From the NCBI RefSeq assembly GCF_001375555.1, contig NZ_CTDZ01000009.1, positions 611,757-675,756 of the forward strand: a stretch of DNA of 64,000 nt, read 5' to 3'. The DNA comes from Numidum massiliense (GTDB lineage: Bacteria; Bacillota; Bacilli; Thermoactinomycetales; Novibacillaceae). The notes under the pieces were generated by a model. That model had not been told where the DNA came from. It searched no databases and saw only the letters and a program-made list of their open reading frames with translations. Shown in pieces: positions 18,057-26,796 of this stretch. How positions within the stretch are numbered: the first letter of the stretch is position 1; every line of letters starts with the position of its first letter. The position numbers and the translations under genes are program-made.

Positions 18057-18963
18057 CGAGCCAAAAGTGTGTATTATTATCGTCAATTACAATACGACCG
18101 AGGACACGATCGCTTGCTTGGAATCACTTAAGGCGGTCGATTACAGCAACGTGGACGTCGTCCTCGTCGACAATTGTTCTCGCGACATAAGTGCGCTGGA
18201 GCAGTATGCGGCTGAAAACGGCGTCCACTTTTTACCCTTAAAAGAAAATCTCGGATTTGCTGGCGGCAACAACGTGGCGATCAAGTATGCGCGCGAACAG
18301 TTATTAGACGTCGATTACTTGTTGTTACTCAATAACGACACGGTAGTCGATGTTGGGTTTTTGCAGCCCCTCGTCGCCGAGTTTGCGCGCCGTCCGTCTG
18401 TTGGCGCTTGTTGTGCCCACATCAATTATTACGACCCCCCGCAAGACACGTGGTACGGCGGGGGAGGCATAAAGTGGCCGATCGGCAAACCGTATCACGA
18501 GACAGCGTCGCGCGATGACTTGACCCCGCGTACGGTCGACTTTCTTACCGGGTGCGTGTTCATGTTTCCGGCGGGTCTCGTGGAGGAAGTCGGTTACTTG
18601 GACGAAGACTACTTTTTATACTTCGAAGATGTCGCCTTTAGTGTCGACATTCAGCGTGCCGGTTACGAACTAAGGTATGTGCCGGAATCGCTCGTGTATC
18701 ATAAGGTGTCTGTGTCAACTGGCTACCGCTCCCCGCTGGCGAATTATTACGGCACGCGGAACAATTTATTGTTCATGTCGCGCTATGCGAAAAAACGACA
18801 CTACGTGACGTTTAGGTGCTTTTTTTTACTAAAAAATGTCGTTAAATACGCGGTCCACTTGGCGAAAGGGAAGTCCTCACGCGGTATCCGCCGCGCAATT
18901 GTACAAGCGTTCAAAGATTTTCGCAACGATCGCGTAGGAAAAGGGGAATTACGCAGTAAATAA
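18049..18963 (+). CDS. GT2-family glycosyltransferase (rhamnosyltransferase-like)
   Basis: Inverting glycosyltransferase of GT-A fold, 304 residues. VCIIIVNYNTTEDTIACLESL is the nucleotide-binding start; LLLNNDTVVDVGFL holds the acidic metal-binding motif; GCVFMFPAGLVEEVGYLDEDYFLYFEDVAFS is the acceptor/catalytic region as in WbbL-type rhamnosyltransferases. A dTDP-6-deoxyhexose donor made by the genes just upstream would fit (inference). Its ATG overlaps the stop of the WecG-type gene. Confidence 0.85.
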   Translation: MGNEPKVCIIIVNYNTTEDTIACLESLKAVDYSNVDVVLVDNCSRDISALEQYAAENGVHFLPLKENLGFAGGNNVAIKYAREQLLDVDYLLLLNNDTVVDVGFLQPLVAEFARRPSVGACCAHINYYDPPQDTWYGGGGIKWPIGKPYHETASRDDLTPRTVDFLTGCVFMFPAGLVEEVGYLDEDYFLYFEDVAFSVDIQRAGYELRYVPESLVYHKVSVSTGYRSPLANYYGTRNNLLFMSRYAKKRHYVTFRCFFLLKNVVKYAVHLAKGKSSRGIRRAIVQAFKDFRNDRVGKGELRSK

Positions 18964-19080
18964 GTGGTAGCCACTGCGTAAACGGCGGCGGTCAATTCTC
19001 AAGATACAGGAAACAGGAAAAAAGTGGCCTTTGGAGCGTTTATTGCAAGAAGTTTCCAAGGAAAAGAGGGGGCGTCACGA

Positions 19081-19770
19081 GTGAAACGGTTGCTGAAACA
19101 ACTGCTCCCCGCATCAGTTAAACGAGCGATTAAACGGCGGCAGTTTAAACTGAGAAATAAAGACGTGTTCGTGGGACACGGCGTCGAAGTCGATCCAGTG
19201 ACGACGAGGGCGGAACAAGGGTGTACGATCAACGCGTACTCGTATGTGGCGGAAGCGGAAATCGGCCGCTACACGTATTTCGGCCGCAACTGTATCGTCA
19301 TGAACGCAAAAATCGGTCCGTTTTGTTCAATAGCCCCGCACTGCCGCATCGGGTTAGGTAGTCATCCGGCACACTTCGTTAGTACGTCGCCACTTTTTTA
19401 TTCTACCGTCGGGCAAGTAAATGGCGAAGTGTGGGTAGACCGCAATTACTACGGTGAATTCACGCCTGTGGAAATAGGTGCTAACGTATGGCTCGGTGCG
19501 GACGTGACCGTATTGGACGGGGTAACGATCGGAGAGGGTGCGATTTGTGCCGCAGGGTCAGTCGTGACGAAAGATGTGCCGCCTTACGCCATCGTCGCCG
19601 GCGTACCTGCGAAAATCATCAAGTACCGTTTCGATGAAAAGATTATCGCGGAGCTGCTCAAGTTAAACGTATTTGCCCGCGATGACGCGTGGTTAAAAGC
19701 GCATTTAACGGGAGCGGTCGATCCTGACAAGTTGTTACGGCGGTTGGCCAAGCAACAATCGCCTAGTTAG
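19081..19770 (+). CDS. hexapeptide-repeat acyltransferase (CatB/LbetaH type)
   Basis: Acetyltransferase with a left-handed beta-helix, probably O-acetylating a sugar of the exopolysaccharide; trimeric and CoA-dependent in known relatives. Hexapeptide repeats run from [19 protein letters not shown] to [45 protein letters not shown], the last part being the signature with the conserved [10 protein letters not shown] end. The catalytic His is in [15 protein letters not shown] 19081 follows AGAGGGGG by eight bases; an in-frame GTG at 19024 with AGGAAA is possible and would add 19 residues. Confidence 0.8.
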   Translation: MKRLLKQLLPASVKRAIKRRQFKLRNKDVFVGHGVEVDPVTTRAEQGCTINAYSYVAEAEIGRYTYFGRNCIVMNAKIGPFCSIAPHCRIGLGSHPAHFVSTSPLFYSTVGQVNGEVWVDRNYYGEFTPVEIGANVWLGADVTVLDGVTIGEGAICAAGSVVTKDVPPYAIVAGVPAKIIKYRFDEKIIAELLKLNVFARDDAWLKAHLTGAVDPDKLLRRLAKQQSPS

Positions 19771-19875
19771 CGGGACATGTGCGTCGGATAAGGATAGAAA
19801 GCCCAGTTTTACATCGAAGAAGAATAGACAGCAGCAGATATACTCAGAAACGTTGCAGGAAAAGGAGGAAACGAG

Positions 19876-21102
19876 ATGACAATAGGAAACGGGACGGAAC
19901 TAGTTAAAAAGGTCGGGATTGTCGGTACAGGGTTTATCGGCCGTGGTCTTCTTCTCGCCCTGGCTCAGCAACCGGACCTTTCGGTGTCACACGTCTTGAC
20001 CCGCAGAAATATACATACGATGGCGAATTACCCATATGCCGATTTGCTCACGAACAGTGTGGACGAGCTGATCAGTCATGCCGATGTGATCGTCGAATGT
20101 AGCGGCGACGTCTTATACGGTTCGGATGTGGTGGCGCAAGCGATGGCAGTCGGCCTGCCAGTGGTGACGATGAATGCGGAATTGCAAGTAGTCACTGGTT
20201 CGTATTTTGCGCGCCGTGGCATGATTACCGAAGCAGAAGGCGACCAGCCAGGCTGTTTGGCCGCGTTGCATGAAAATGCCGTACAGATGGGGTTCAAGCC
20301 ACTCGTATACGGTAACATTAAAGGGTTCCTCAACCATAACCCGACGGAAGACGATATGTTGTACTGGTCCGAACGCAACGGGATTAGCGTCAACATGACG
20401 ACATCGTTTACGGATGGGACGAAAATTCAAATCGAGCAAGCGTTAGTAGCGAACGGGTTAGGAGCGACGATTGCACGCGACGGATTGCTTGGCATTAAAA
20501 CGGCTGACGCTGACGTTGCGGATGGCGGTGTATCCGACGGGGGTACACAGTTGGCGCGTGAAGCTGAACGCTTAGGTCAGGCGATTAGCGATTACGTGTT
20601 AGCACCGAAAGCGCCTGCGGGCGTGTTTATTACGGCTACCCACGACGACGCTCAGAGCGACGCGCTAAAGTATTTTAAAATGGGCAGCGGTCCGTACTAC
20701 ACGTTGCTGCAAACGTACCACTTATGCCACCTGGAAATCCCGAAAACGATTCGCCGCGTCCTGAATGGCGGTACGGTATTACTTAATAATTCACCGGCTC
20801 CGACAGTTAGTGTCGCTGCAGTTGCCAAGCGGGACCTCTCCCCAGGGGAGACAATTGTCCGCGGCATCGGCAGTTTTGCGGTGCGGGGGTCGAGTGTGAC
20901 GATTGCCGAACACCGTGGCCACGTACCGATCGGCTTACTGGCGAATGCCGTCGTGAAGCGGCCGGTGGCGGCGGGGCAAACGCTCACCTTTACAGACATC
21001 GACCTTCCGGACGATGTGTCTAGTAGTTTGGCGCTCGAAGCTTGGTTGGAAACGGAAGCGCAATGTTTGGATGCGGAGCCGCAGCCTGTTCAGACGTTCT
21101 AA
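19876..21102 (+). CDS. NAD(P)-binding oxidoreductase with C-terminal SAF domain
   Basis: Two-domain protein of 408 residues. N-terminal Rossmann fold (KVGIVGTGFIGRGLLLAL at ~12-30) similar to the homoserine dehydrogenase NAD-binding domain; the C-terminal ~75 residues (AAVAKRDLSPGETIVRGIGSF, VVKRPVAAGQTLTFTDID) are a SAF/antifreeze-like domain. This combination occurs near sugar and polysaccharide genes, but the substrate is not known to me. ATG with AAGGAGGAAA upstream; last gene before the terminator of the locus, so it may tailor a nucleotide sugar or its precursor (inference). Confidence 0.72.
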   Translation: MTIGNGTELVKKVGIVGTGFIGRGLLLALAQQPDLSVSHVLTRRNIHTMANYPYADLLTNSVDELISHADVIVECSGDVLYGSDVVAQAMAVGLPVVTMNAELQVVTGSYFARRGMITEAEGDQPGCLAALHENAVQMGFKPLVYGNIKGFLNHNPTEDDMLYWSERNGISVNMTTSFTDGTKIQIEQALVANGLGATIARDGLLGIKTADADVADGGVSDGGTQLAREAERLGQAISDYVLAPKAPAGVFITATHDDAQSDALKYFKMGSGPYYTLLQTYHLCHLEIPKTIRRVLNGGTVLLNNSPAPTVSVAAVAKRDLSPGETIVRGIGSFAVRGSSVTIAEHRGHVPIGLLANAVVKRPVAAGQTLTFTDIDLPDDVSSSLALEAWLETEAQCLDAEPQPVQTF

Positions 21103-21136
21103 TCGAACGGATCGTGTGTCCACAGCCCTAAAGATT

Positions 21137-21170
21137 AAAGGTCGACGTGTGTATATGCCGTCGACCTTTT
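21137..21170 (+). terminator. terminator between the exopolysaccharide locus and sinR, probably bidirectional
   Basis: AAAGGTCGAC and GTCGACCTTT form a perfect 10-bp stem with a 13-nt loop. A T-run follows on the plus strand, and A-rich sequence at the left side provides T on the minus strand for the convergent sinR-like gene. Confidence 0.85.
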
Positions 21171-21201
21171 ACTTTTCAATGACTATGGACGATTCTGGCC
21201 G

Positions 21202-21549
21202 TCAATGTTTCCGGTCGGTATTTTTCCCCGCTTTTTCGAGGAACTGTTTAAACTGGTGCGTCGTTACTTGCGAGTCGATCGCCAGTTGCACGAGTTCTAT
21301 CCATTCGTCAGGCAGTTCTCGTTCGCCTTGTGCTTTGGTTCTATCTGATCCGTATAGTAACGTATCGATAGAAACGTTTAGGACTTGAGCTATTTTTTCC
21401 AGCAGTTGAATGGAAGGGTTTGACTGAATATTGCGCTCTAAGGAACTAATATACGATTTAGCGACACCTGCGCGTTCAGCGAGTTCAGATAAAGTTAGTC
21501 CTTTTTGCATGCGATATTTTTTAACTTGCTCACCGATCGGTTGTTCCAT
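21202..21549 (-). CDS. sinR: SinR-like biofilm master repressor
   Basis: DNA-binding repressor of 115 residues. Residues ~1-65 are a Cro/CI-type HTH: IGEQVKKYRMQKGLTLSELA, GVAKSYISSLERNIQSNPSI, closely resembling B. subtilis SinR (AGVAKSYLSSIERN, NPSIQ). Residues ~80-110 (LPDEWIELVQLAIDSQVTTH, KQFLEK) match the SinR/SinI interaction helices (SEWEKLVRDAMTSGVSKKQFREFL type). ATG preceded by GGAGGGGG. In Bacillus, SinR represses the eps and tapA operons and is antagonised by SinI; here it lies convergent to an exopolysaccharide locus whose promoter has a SinR-like dyad. No SinI-sized partner gene is visible next to it. Confidence 0.85.
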   Translation of the reverse strand: MEQPIGEQVKKYRMQKGLTLSELAERAGVAKSYISSLERNIQSNPSIQLLEKIAQVLNVSIDTLLYGSDRTKAQGERELPDEWIELVQLAIDSQVTTHQFKQFLEKAGKNTDRKH

Positions 21550-21842
21550 CGTACACCCCCTCCTTCTTACTAGTATGTCTTCCCAAAATATCCTCTTTAC
21601 AACCGTCTGCTACATTATTTTGTTAATACTACTGTTAACGATAATAGTTGTCGGCTTGGTTTCTTTAGAAATTTATTCCTATAATTTATAGGGAGCGCTT
21701 TCTTATATATATTTTTTTCCTCCGCGTCTATGTGCTTCAATACGGATGTTACTTTTTTATCAACAAGTTCGAGAGGGATAAGCACAAATCCTCAACACGT
21801 ACATAACATGAGGGCAACGACAGCTTAGGAAGGGGAAGACGA

Positions 21843-21974
21843 ATGATGCGACGGGAATTGCCGTGCGCTTGGAACGAAGTGCCCCGCATGTGTCACGCCG
21901 TGCGCAAACGGATGCCGCGCATTCGTAACAGTTGCTTCAAACGGATGTCGAGTGTCCGCTATCGGGCCATGTGA
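21843..21974 (+). CDS. possible 43-residue basic peptide
   Basis: Between sinR and the ytaF-like gene a 43-codon frame starts at ATG behind GGAAGGGGAAGACG and ends at TGA 21972. The peptide is rich in Arg, Met and Cys (three Cys) with no recognisable domain, and contains repeated AAACGGATG codons. The rest of 21692-22017 holds only AT-rich sequence and no clear promoter. Low confidence: the ribosome site is good but composition is odd. Confidence 0.25.
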   Translation: MMRRELPCAWNEVPRMCHAVRKRMPRIRNSCFKRMSSVRYRAM

Positions 21975-22017
21975 GGTGAAGAAGTGCAACAAAAGTGAAA
22001 ATATGGAGGAAAGGGAG

Positions 22018-22665
22018 TTGATTGGTTTGGCGTGGTTGCTCATTTTGGCGTTTACCTTTTCGTCAAGTATCGATAATTTAGGAGTAGGTGTCTCTTACGG
22101 CATTCGCAACATACGCATCAGTCATTTCAAAAATTTGCTGATTGCCGTCATCTGCTTTTTGTTTAGCATGGTGGGCATTTTGTTCGGACGGTGGATTGCT
22201 ACCGTATTACCGGGCATATTGCCTGTCTTGCTCGGATCCTTCTTAATTTTCGTGATCGGGTTGCGCATCATTTTGTTAGCTGTTCCGCGTAAAAAAGAGG
22301 TGTCTGGCGCGGCGGCCAACCGTCCAATCGGTGCACACGGCCACAGCATGAAGGGTATTTTGAAACATCCGGAGAACGTCGACGTTGACCAATCAGGGCA
22401 GATTGGATTTGTTGAAGCGTGTGTGCTCGGGGTAGCCCTTTCGGCTAACGCACTAACGAACGGCTTAGGGGCTGGGTTGCTCGGCTTGTCACCGCTCGCA
22501 ATTTCTTTAACTGCGTCGATTGGCAGCTATTTAACCGTTTGGTGGGGTGTGGCCTTAGGGCACAAAATGACCCACATCCGCATCGGGTCGTTCTCGGTCG
22601 GACAGTTTGGGACGCTAATAAGCGGGGCGATATTGCTTTTGATCGCCTTTACCGCTTTCTTTTAA
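22018..22665 (+). CDS. ytaF: YtaF-like sporulation membrane protein (MntP family)
   Basis: Integral membrane protein of ~215 residues from the DUF204/MntP family; YtaF is a sporulation-associated member in Bacillus, while MntP exports manganese. Two homologous halves of three helices each: LAFTFSSSIDNLGVGVSYGIRNI (with the family S-x-D-N/S motif) and GFVEACVLGVALSANALTNGLGAG. They are joined by a His-containing hydrophilic loop (RPIGAHGHSMKGILKHPENVD). I choose the TTG at 22018, eight bases after GGAGG (22005-22009), since homologues begin there; ATG 22003 lies within that ribosome site. Confidence 0.75.
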   Translation: MIGLAWLLILAFTFSSSIDNLGVGVSYGIRNIRISHFKNLLIAVICFLFSMVGILFGRWIATVLPGILPVLLGSFLIFVIGLRIILLAVPRKKEVSGAAANRPIGAHGHSMKGILKHPENVDVDQSGQIGFVEACVLGVALSANALTNGLGAGLLGLSPLAISLTASIGSYLTVWWGVALGHKMTHIRIGSFSVGQFGTLISGAILLLIAFTAFF

Positions 22666-22687
22666 GATACTGAACCCCTCGATAATA

Positions 22688-22748
22688 AAGGCCTTCCTTC
22701 GCGCGAAAGAGCGGCAGGAAAGGCCTTAAGCGGCAGGAAAGACCTTAA
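22688..22748 (+). terminator. terminator-like hairpin followed by a partial duplication
   Basis: AAGGCCTTCCT (22688-22698) pairs with AGGAAAGGCCTT (22716-22727) with one bulged base. The right arm with its flank, GCGGCAGGAAAGGCCTTAA, is repeated directly behind with one change (RGCCTT to GACCTT). No strong T-run. Lies between the ytaF-like gene and the convergent HTH gene. Confidence 0.5.
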
Positions 22749-22815
22749 TTTGTCGGTTCCATATTCGTTACGTTGTCGCGTAGACGACGACCTGTTTAAG
22801 CTGCACGATGACGTG

Positions 22816-23478
22816 TTACGACGTATTGTTCAATGTTTCTAGTCGCTCGCTGACGAGCTGTACGGCGAAGGCATCATCTAAGTAGCCAATTGGAAAAAGA
22901 TAGTCGGGAATGATATCTGTCGTCAAAATAAAGTACAGCAACGCACTGCCGATCACTGACCGCTCTTTGTCCGAGATGTGTGCGTCGGATAGTTTCTCGT
23001 ACATTTGTTGTAGTCGCTCGATGAACGGACCGGCCCCGTCAACTTGTTGCACTTTGAGCGGAAACTGCTCCTGGATGACGCGTTGTCCCTCAGCGGTGCG
23101 CGCATACTGTTCATAGTTGTCCAGTTCTTTTTTTACGCGGGTGGCAACATGTTGTACGTCGACGAAGTGCGTCGCGTCGAGAGCGTTGACGAGCAGGTGC
23201 ATGTCGGAATTAAGACTTTTTTTTTCGTCGAGGTCTAGTTCGTCCTGCCCTAAGTCGAGTCCGATCGCCACCAGTAATTGCTTGAGCGGTACGTCGAGCG
23301 CAGAGGCAAATTGTTTTAAATGTTCGATTTTCGGCGTTTGTTTTCCGCTAGCGATGCGCGAGATCGTCGCCGTGTCAATCCCTGTCAGGGCACTTAGTTT
23401 CCGCATCGATAGCGCGCGTTCTTTTAGTAACGATTTAATGACGAGACCGAGTTTAGGATGCTCTTTCTGTTCACACAT
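22816..23478 (-). CDS. HTH regulator fused to a DUF1232 (YkvA-like) domain
   Basis: 220-residue protein: Cro/CI-type HTH at ~10-70 (RALSMRKLSALTGIDTATISRIASGKQTPKIEHLKQFA), a helical middle, and a C-terminal DUF1232 segment (IGSALLYFILTTDIIPDYLFPIGYLDDAFAVQLVSERL). DUF1232 is a short, possibly membrane-associated motif of unknown function; the HTH-DUF1232 architecture exists in Bacillales. ATG 23478 follows GAGGTGG by seven bases; longer in-frame starts lack a ribosome site. A separate DUF1232 protein is encoded at 45026. Confidence 0.75.
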   Translation of the reverse strand: MCEQKEHPKLGLVIKSLLKERALSMRKLSALTGIDTATISRIASGKQTPKIEHLKQFASALDVPLKQLLVAIGLDLGQDELDLDEKKSLNSDMHLLVNALDATHFVDVQHVATRVKKELDNYEQYARTAEGQRVIQEQFPLKVQQVDGAGPFIERLQQMYEKLSDAHISDKERSVIGSALLYFILTTDIIPDYLFPIGYLDDAFAVQLVSERLETLNNTS

Positions 23479-23637
23479 GCAAGTCCCACCTCGATTAACG
23501 ATTAAGCCCGGTATATCGGGCTGATGTTTCAGATTTGTCAACAGTATATGCGTCCGTCAACAAAATGTTGCATTGTGTGAGCTGTTCAGCGGTGTGTGTC
23601 GCCACCTAGCCTTACGAGACACAAAGTTAAGCGAATG

Positions 23638-24204
23638 TTACTCCGGTTTGTAACCGTCGACGACGCGGTCGAGATTTCCAGTTTCTGGGTCGATGATTAG
23701 GCCGTGTACCGGTACATCGCGCGGGAGGAGGGGGTGGTTTTTAATAATGTGGACACTGTTTTTTACTCCTGCCGCGACGTCGTCGAATCCTTTTAGCCAT
23801 CTCTTGAGATCGATGCCAGCGTGTTTGAGTGTACCCGTCGTCGTAGCAGAGATTCCTCTTTCGTGCATCTTTTGTAACACGGTGGGCGGATGGACAGCGC
23901 TCATGCCGCAATCGTAATGGCCGACGACACACACTTCTTGTGCCTTTAGTTCATAGATGGCGACAAGGATACTGCGCATTGCGCTCCCGAACGGGTGCGA
24001 GACGATGGCACCGGCGTTTTTAATGATTTTAGCGTCGCCGTTTTTCAAGTTCATGGCGCGCGGGAGTAATTCGACGAGCCGCGTATCCATACAAGATAAA
24101 ATGACGAGTTTTTTGTCGGGGTATTTCGTCGTCGCGTATTTTTCATATGCCTTTTGGCGGACGAAGCTTTCGTTAAAGTCCAAAATTTGTTCTAGCATAT
24201 GCAT
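23638..24204 (-). CDS. beta-class carbonic anhydrase
   Basis: Interconverts CO2 and bicarbonate; zinc enzyme, cytoplasmic. 188 residues. Zinc ligands are visible as ILSCMDTRLVE (Cys, with the Asp-Arg dyad) and VVGHYDCGMS (His and Cys). NGDAKIIKNAGAIVSHPFGSAMRSILVAIYEL is the conserved core. Resembles the short YtiB-like members. Start ATG 24204 follows AAAGGAG by eight bases; the longer open frame upstream does not look like protein. A TATAAT on the minus strand (24274-24279) is a plausible -10 box. Confidence 0.88.
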   Translation of the reverse strand: MHMLEQILDFNESFVRQKAYEKYATTKYPDKKLVILSCMDTRLVELLPRAMNLKNGDAKIIKNAGAIVSHPFGSAMRSILVAIYELKAQEVCVVGHYDCGMSAVHPPTVLQKMHERGISATTTGTLKHAGIDLKRWLKGFDDVAAGVKNSVHIIKNHPLLPRDVPVHGLIIDPETGNLDRVVDGYKPE

Positions 24205-24382
24205 TCGTGTTGCTCCTTTCCAGGCATCTAAACCAGGGGACATGTTTATCCTTGAGCTTAGCGGAATTGCAATATTATAACATGTCGATTGCCGTAAAGT
24301 AAAAAAAACATGAACGGCTCGGTTAGAAGATATTATTAGAAAAGGGAATTTTATCGCCGACAGTGTGACAGGAGGGGATCGC

Positions 24383-25642
24383 GTGGGGGTTAGTGTCCAT
24401 AAACAATTGAAAGCGCGTTCAAAGTCGTGGTTGATCAACCGGAATTTCACTTGTATTTGGTCGAGTTGGCTCTTTTACGAATACGGGTTTCAACTGTATT
24501 TGATCGCTTTCCCGTTACTCATTTACGATTTGACCGGTTCTGCTTTGGCGATGAGCGTGATGCGGGTCGTCGATTTTATCCCGAGCGTCGCTCTCGGTTT
24601 GTTCGTCGGTGTGCTCTCCGACCGCCTTAACCGTAAATGGATGATGGCATACGCGACGATCCTCCGCTTGGTCGCTACTGCGTTACTTCTTTATTTACTG
24701 ACGGCGGCGCAATTACAGCTTTGGCACGTGTATGTCGCCGTCTTTTTGATCGCTTCTGCTGGGCAACTGTTCGTGAATGCCCATCACTCCTTGATGCCAC
24801 AGCTCGTCCCAAATAAGGAGTTAACGTCCGCTAATGCAAAACTCGTCTTCATCGAAACGGTTATCGGTATGGCCGCCCCTGGGCTCGTCGGTTTTATCAT
24901 TGTGCGTTACGCCTACGAACTGACATTTTCCAGTTATTTTGTGAGTATGCTGCTCGTGTTCTTCCTGATCTTGTTCGTACGTCCGCCCGTGCGAAACGCG
25001 CGACAGGAGCCGGAAGACGAACGCCAAGCAGCGGGGGAGCGCGGTTCGTTTCGGACAGAACTGCAAGAAGGGATGCGCGAACTGTTCGGTAATAAATTGT
25101 TACTCGCGCCGACGCTACTTATTTTGTTTTTGAACATTGCTAACGGCGCTGTCACGGGGGTGCTCATCTTTTTTGCCGCTGACGTCGTGGCAGCGAGTAA
25201 AGTTGAGATCGGTCTAGTGTTCGGCATTGGCGCGATCGGTAGCTTACTTGGCTCACTTCTCGTCTCGCGGTTGCAAAAGCGATACCGCCGCGGCCAGTTA
25301 CTCCTGTGGGGGTTACTGTTATCCGTTTTAAGTTATGCATTACTCGTGTTTGCGTACACGTGGTGGCTGATCGCGCTATCGGTCGCGATCCGCTATTTTG
25401 CGACAACGGTGGCGAATATCCTTTATTTGACGTTGCGGCAACAGTTGACTCCGAATCATTTGCTCGGTCGCGTCGCGGGAACATCCCATACACTGATGCA
25501 ACTGACGGTGCCGTTTGCGCTTCTGGCTGCCGGTTTGTGGGCCGAGTATTTGCCGGTTAGATGGTTGTTTGTCGGGGCAGGTGTAGGGGTGGCGGTCATT
25601 TATTTCGCGAATGTGAACGGGAAAGTAAAGGAGATAGAGTAA
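24383..25642 (+). CDS. MFS transporter
   Basis: Major facilitator superfamily secondary transporter, ~419 residues, about 12 transmembrane helices with the typical central cytoplasmic loop (RPPVRNARQEPEDERQAAGERGS, ~residue 200). The motif-A-like loop GVLSDRLNRKWMM follows helix 2. Similar to EntS/enterobactin-exporter and macrolide-efflux type MFS proteins in overall layout; the substrate is unknown. GTG 24383 is preceded by AGGAGGGG; the upstream GTG at 24365 overlaps that site and is unlikely. Confidence 0.8.
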   Translation: MGVSVHKQLKARSKSWLINRNFTCIWSSWLFYEYGFQLYLIAFPLLIYDLTGSALAMSVMRVVDFIPSVALGLFVGVLSDRLNRKWMMAYATILRLVATALLLYLLTAAQLQLWHVYVAVFLIASAGQLFVNAHHSLMPQLVPNKELTSANAKLVFIETVIGMAAPGLVGFIIVRYAYELTFSSYFVSMLLVFFLILFVRPPVRNARQEPEDERQAAGERGSFRTELQEGMRELFGNKLLLAPTLLILFLNIANGAVTGVLIFFAADVVAASKVEIGLVFGIGAIGSLLGSLLVSRLQKRYRRGQLLLWGLLLSVLSYALLVFAYTWWLIALSVAIRYFATTVANILYLTLRQQLTPNHLLGRVAGTSHTLMQLTVPFALLAAGLWAEYLPVRWLFVGAGVGVAVIYFANVNGKVKEIE

Positions 25643-25667
25643 CTTGAAGTCGACTCCATTGACGAAC

Positions 25668-25707
25668 GACGCAAAGACACTCTACTGTGAGGAGTGATCT
25701 TTGCGTC
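25668..25707. terminator. bidirectional terminator-like hairpin
   Basis: GACGCAAAGA-CACTC pairs with GAGTG-(A)-TCTTTGCGTC, one bulged base, loop of nine. It lies between the convergent MFS and sirtuin genes; T-runs on either side are short. Confidence 0.55.
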
Positions 25708-25781
25708 TGGCGTGCTTTGATGCCTCGTCGCATGTCGTTTTGCCGCTGTGTGCGAACCGGCGCTATTGTAAGATGATGGTG

Positions 25782-26510
25782 TTATTGTACGAGCTGTTGC
25801 ATCACTTTGCCGATGCTGTCGTTAATGACGAAGTCAGCGTACATGTCGTACGGAGTCGTCGAGTTGTTAATGAGGATCAGTTTCTGGTTGTTGTAAAACT
25901 GTAGTAAAGCCGCAGCAGGGTATACCTTCAGCGACGTCCCAGCCACGATGAGCACGTCAGCTTCCGAAACACGTGTTAAGGCTTCTTCTAAGACATCTTC
26001 GGGTAGCGCCTCTTGATAGAGGACGACGTCTGGCTTGACGACCCCCCCGCATTGATCGCATGTGGGTACCGCTTGTTCGCTTTGTAAAATGTATTCGAGA
26101 GAAAACGACGTGCCGCATGTCATACAATAATTGCGTTGTACCGAACCGTGTAGTTCAAGTACGCGCTGACTTCCCGCTTGCCGGTGCAGGCCATCAATGT
26201 TTTGCGTAATGATCGCTTGCAAATTGCCCCTTTTCTCTAACTTGGCGAGGGCAAGGTGTGCCTGATTAGGTCTCGCGTCCTTGTAGATCATCTTCTTTTT
26301 ATAGAAATCGTAAAACTGTTCGGTATGGTTCATGAAAAAGTCGTGGCTTAACAGTTCTTCCGGTGAGTAGCGGTCGTCGTGCAACGATGCGAACAATCCG
26401 CTAGCCGAGCGAAAATCGGGGATGCCACTTTCTGTCGACGTACCGGCACCGTCAAAAAAGACGACATTGGAACTTTCGTTAACGATTGCTTTTATTTTGG
26501 TGAAATCGAT
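25782..26510 (-). CDS. Sir2-family NAD-dependent protein deacylase, no canonical start codon
   Basis: Removes acyl groups from lysines using NAD; cytoplasmic. The full sirtuin core is in one frame: FFDGAGTSTESGIPDFRSAS (NAD site), TQNIDGLHRQAG, LELHGSV with the catalytic His, a four-Cys zinc knuckle (NYCMTCG...TCDQCGG), and AGTSLKVYPAAALL. Between the upstream in-frame stop and the NAD motif there is no ATG, GTG or TTG. GAGGTG sits eight bases before an ATC at 26510, exactly where the start is expected (242 residues, normal length), so the gene either starts at ATC or has lost its start. The T of the usual TGAG motif is Asp here. A TTG at 26396 would omit the NAD site. Confidence 0.75.
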   Translation of the reverse strand: MDFTKIKAIVNESSNVVFFDGAGTSTESGIPDFRSASGLFASLHDDRYSPEELLSHDFFMNHTEQFYDFYKKKMIYKDARPNQAHLALAKLEKRGNLQAIITQNIDGLHRQAGSQRVLELHGSVQRNYCMTCGTSFSLEYILQSEQAVPTCDQCGGVVKPDVVLYQEALPEDVLEEALTRVSEADVLIVAGTSLKVYPAAALLQFYNNQKLILINNSTTPYDMYADFVINDSIGKVMQQLVQ

Positions 26511-26608
26511 GGTGTATGCACCTCACAAAAATGTTTCGCAAATGTTTCGTTCGGATCGACCCGATATATATAATGATACACCAATAGGCAGATGAGGGAA
26601 AATATTTA

Positions 26609-26638
26609 TTGACTTTTCCCACTACAGGTCGTTATACT
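26609..26638 (+). promoter_or_regulatory. sigma-A promoter of hemZ
   Basis: TTGACT (26609-26614), 18-bp spacer, TATACT (26633-26638). Confidence 0.65.
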
Positions 26639-26796
26639 ATGTGCGGGGAATGGGTTGATTTATTGATTTCGCACAGTGGCTCGACTACACTATGAAGGGT
26701 ATAAGTAGGGGGAAATTGTCCTTACATATTGATCGTAATGATACCTAAGTACTTAACCTGAGCATTAATCCGTTTTTCATACGAAGAAGGAGTGGC

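Noticed and set aside
21575..21691. Possible 38-residue membrane peptide opposite the sinR upstream region
   Set aside because: Hydrophobic, but the sequence before its ATG is the complement of the sinR ribosome site (CCCCCTCC), so nothing would start translation.
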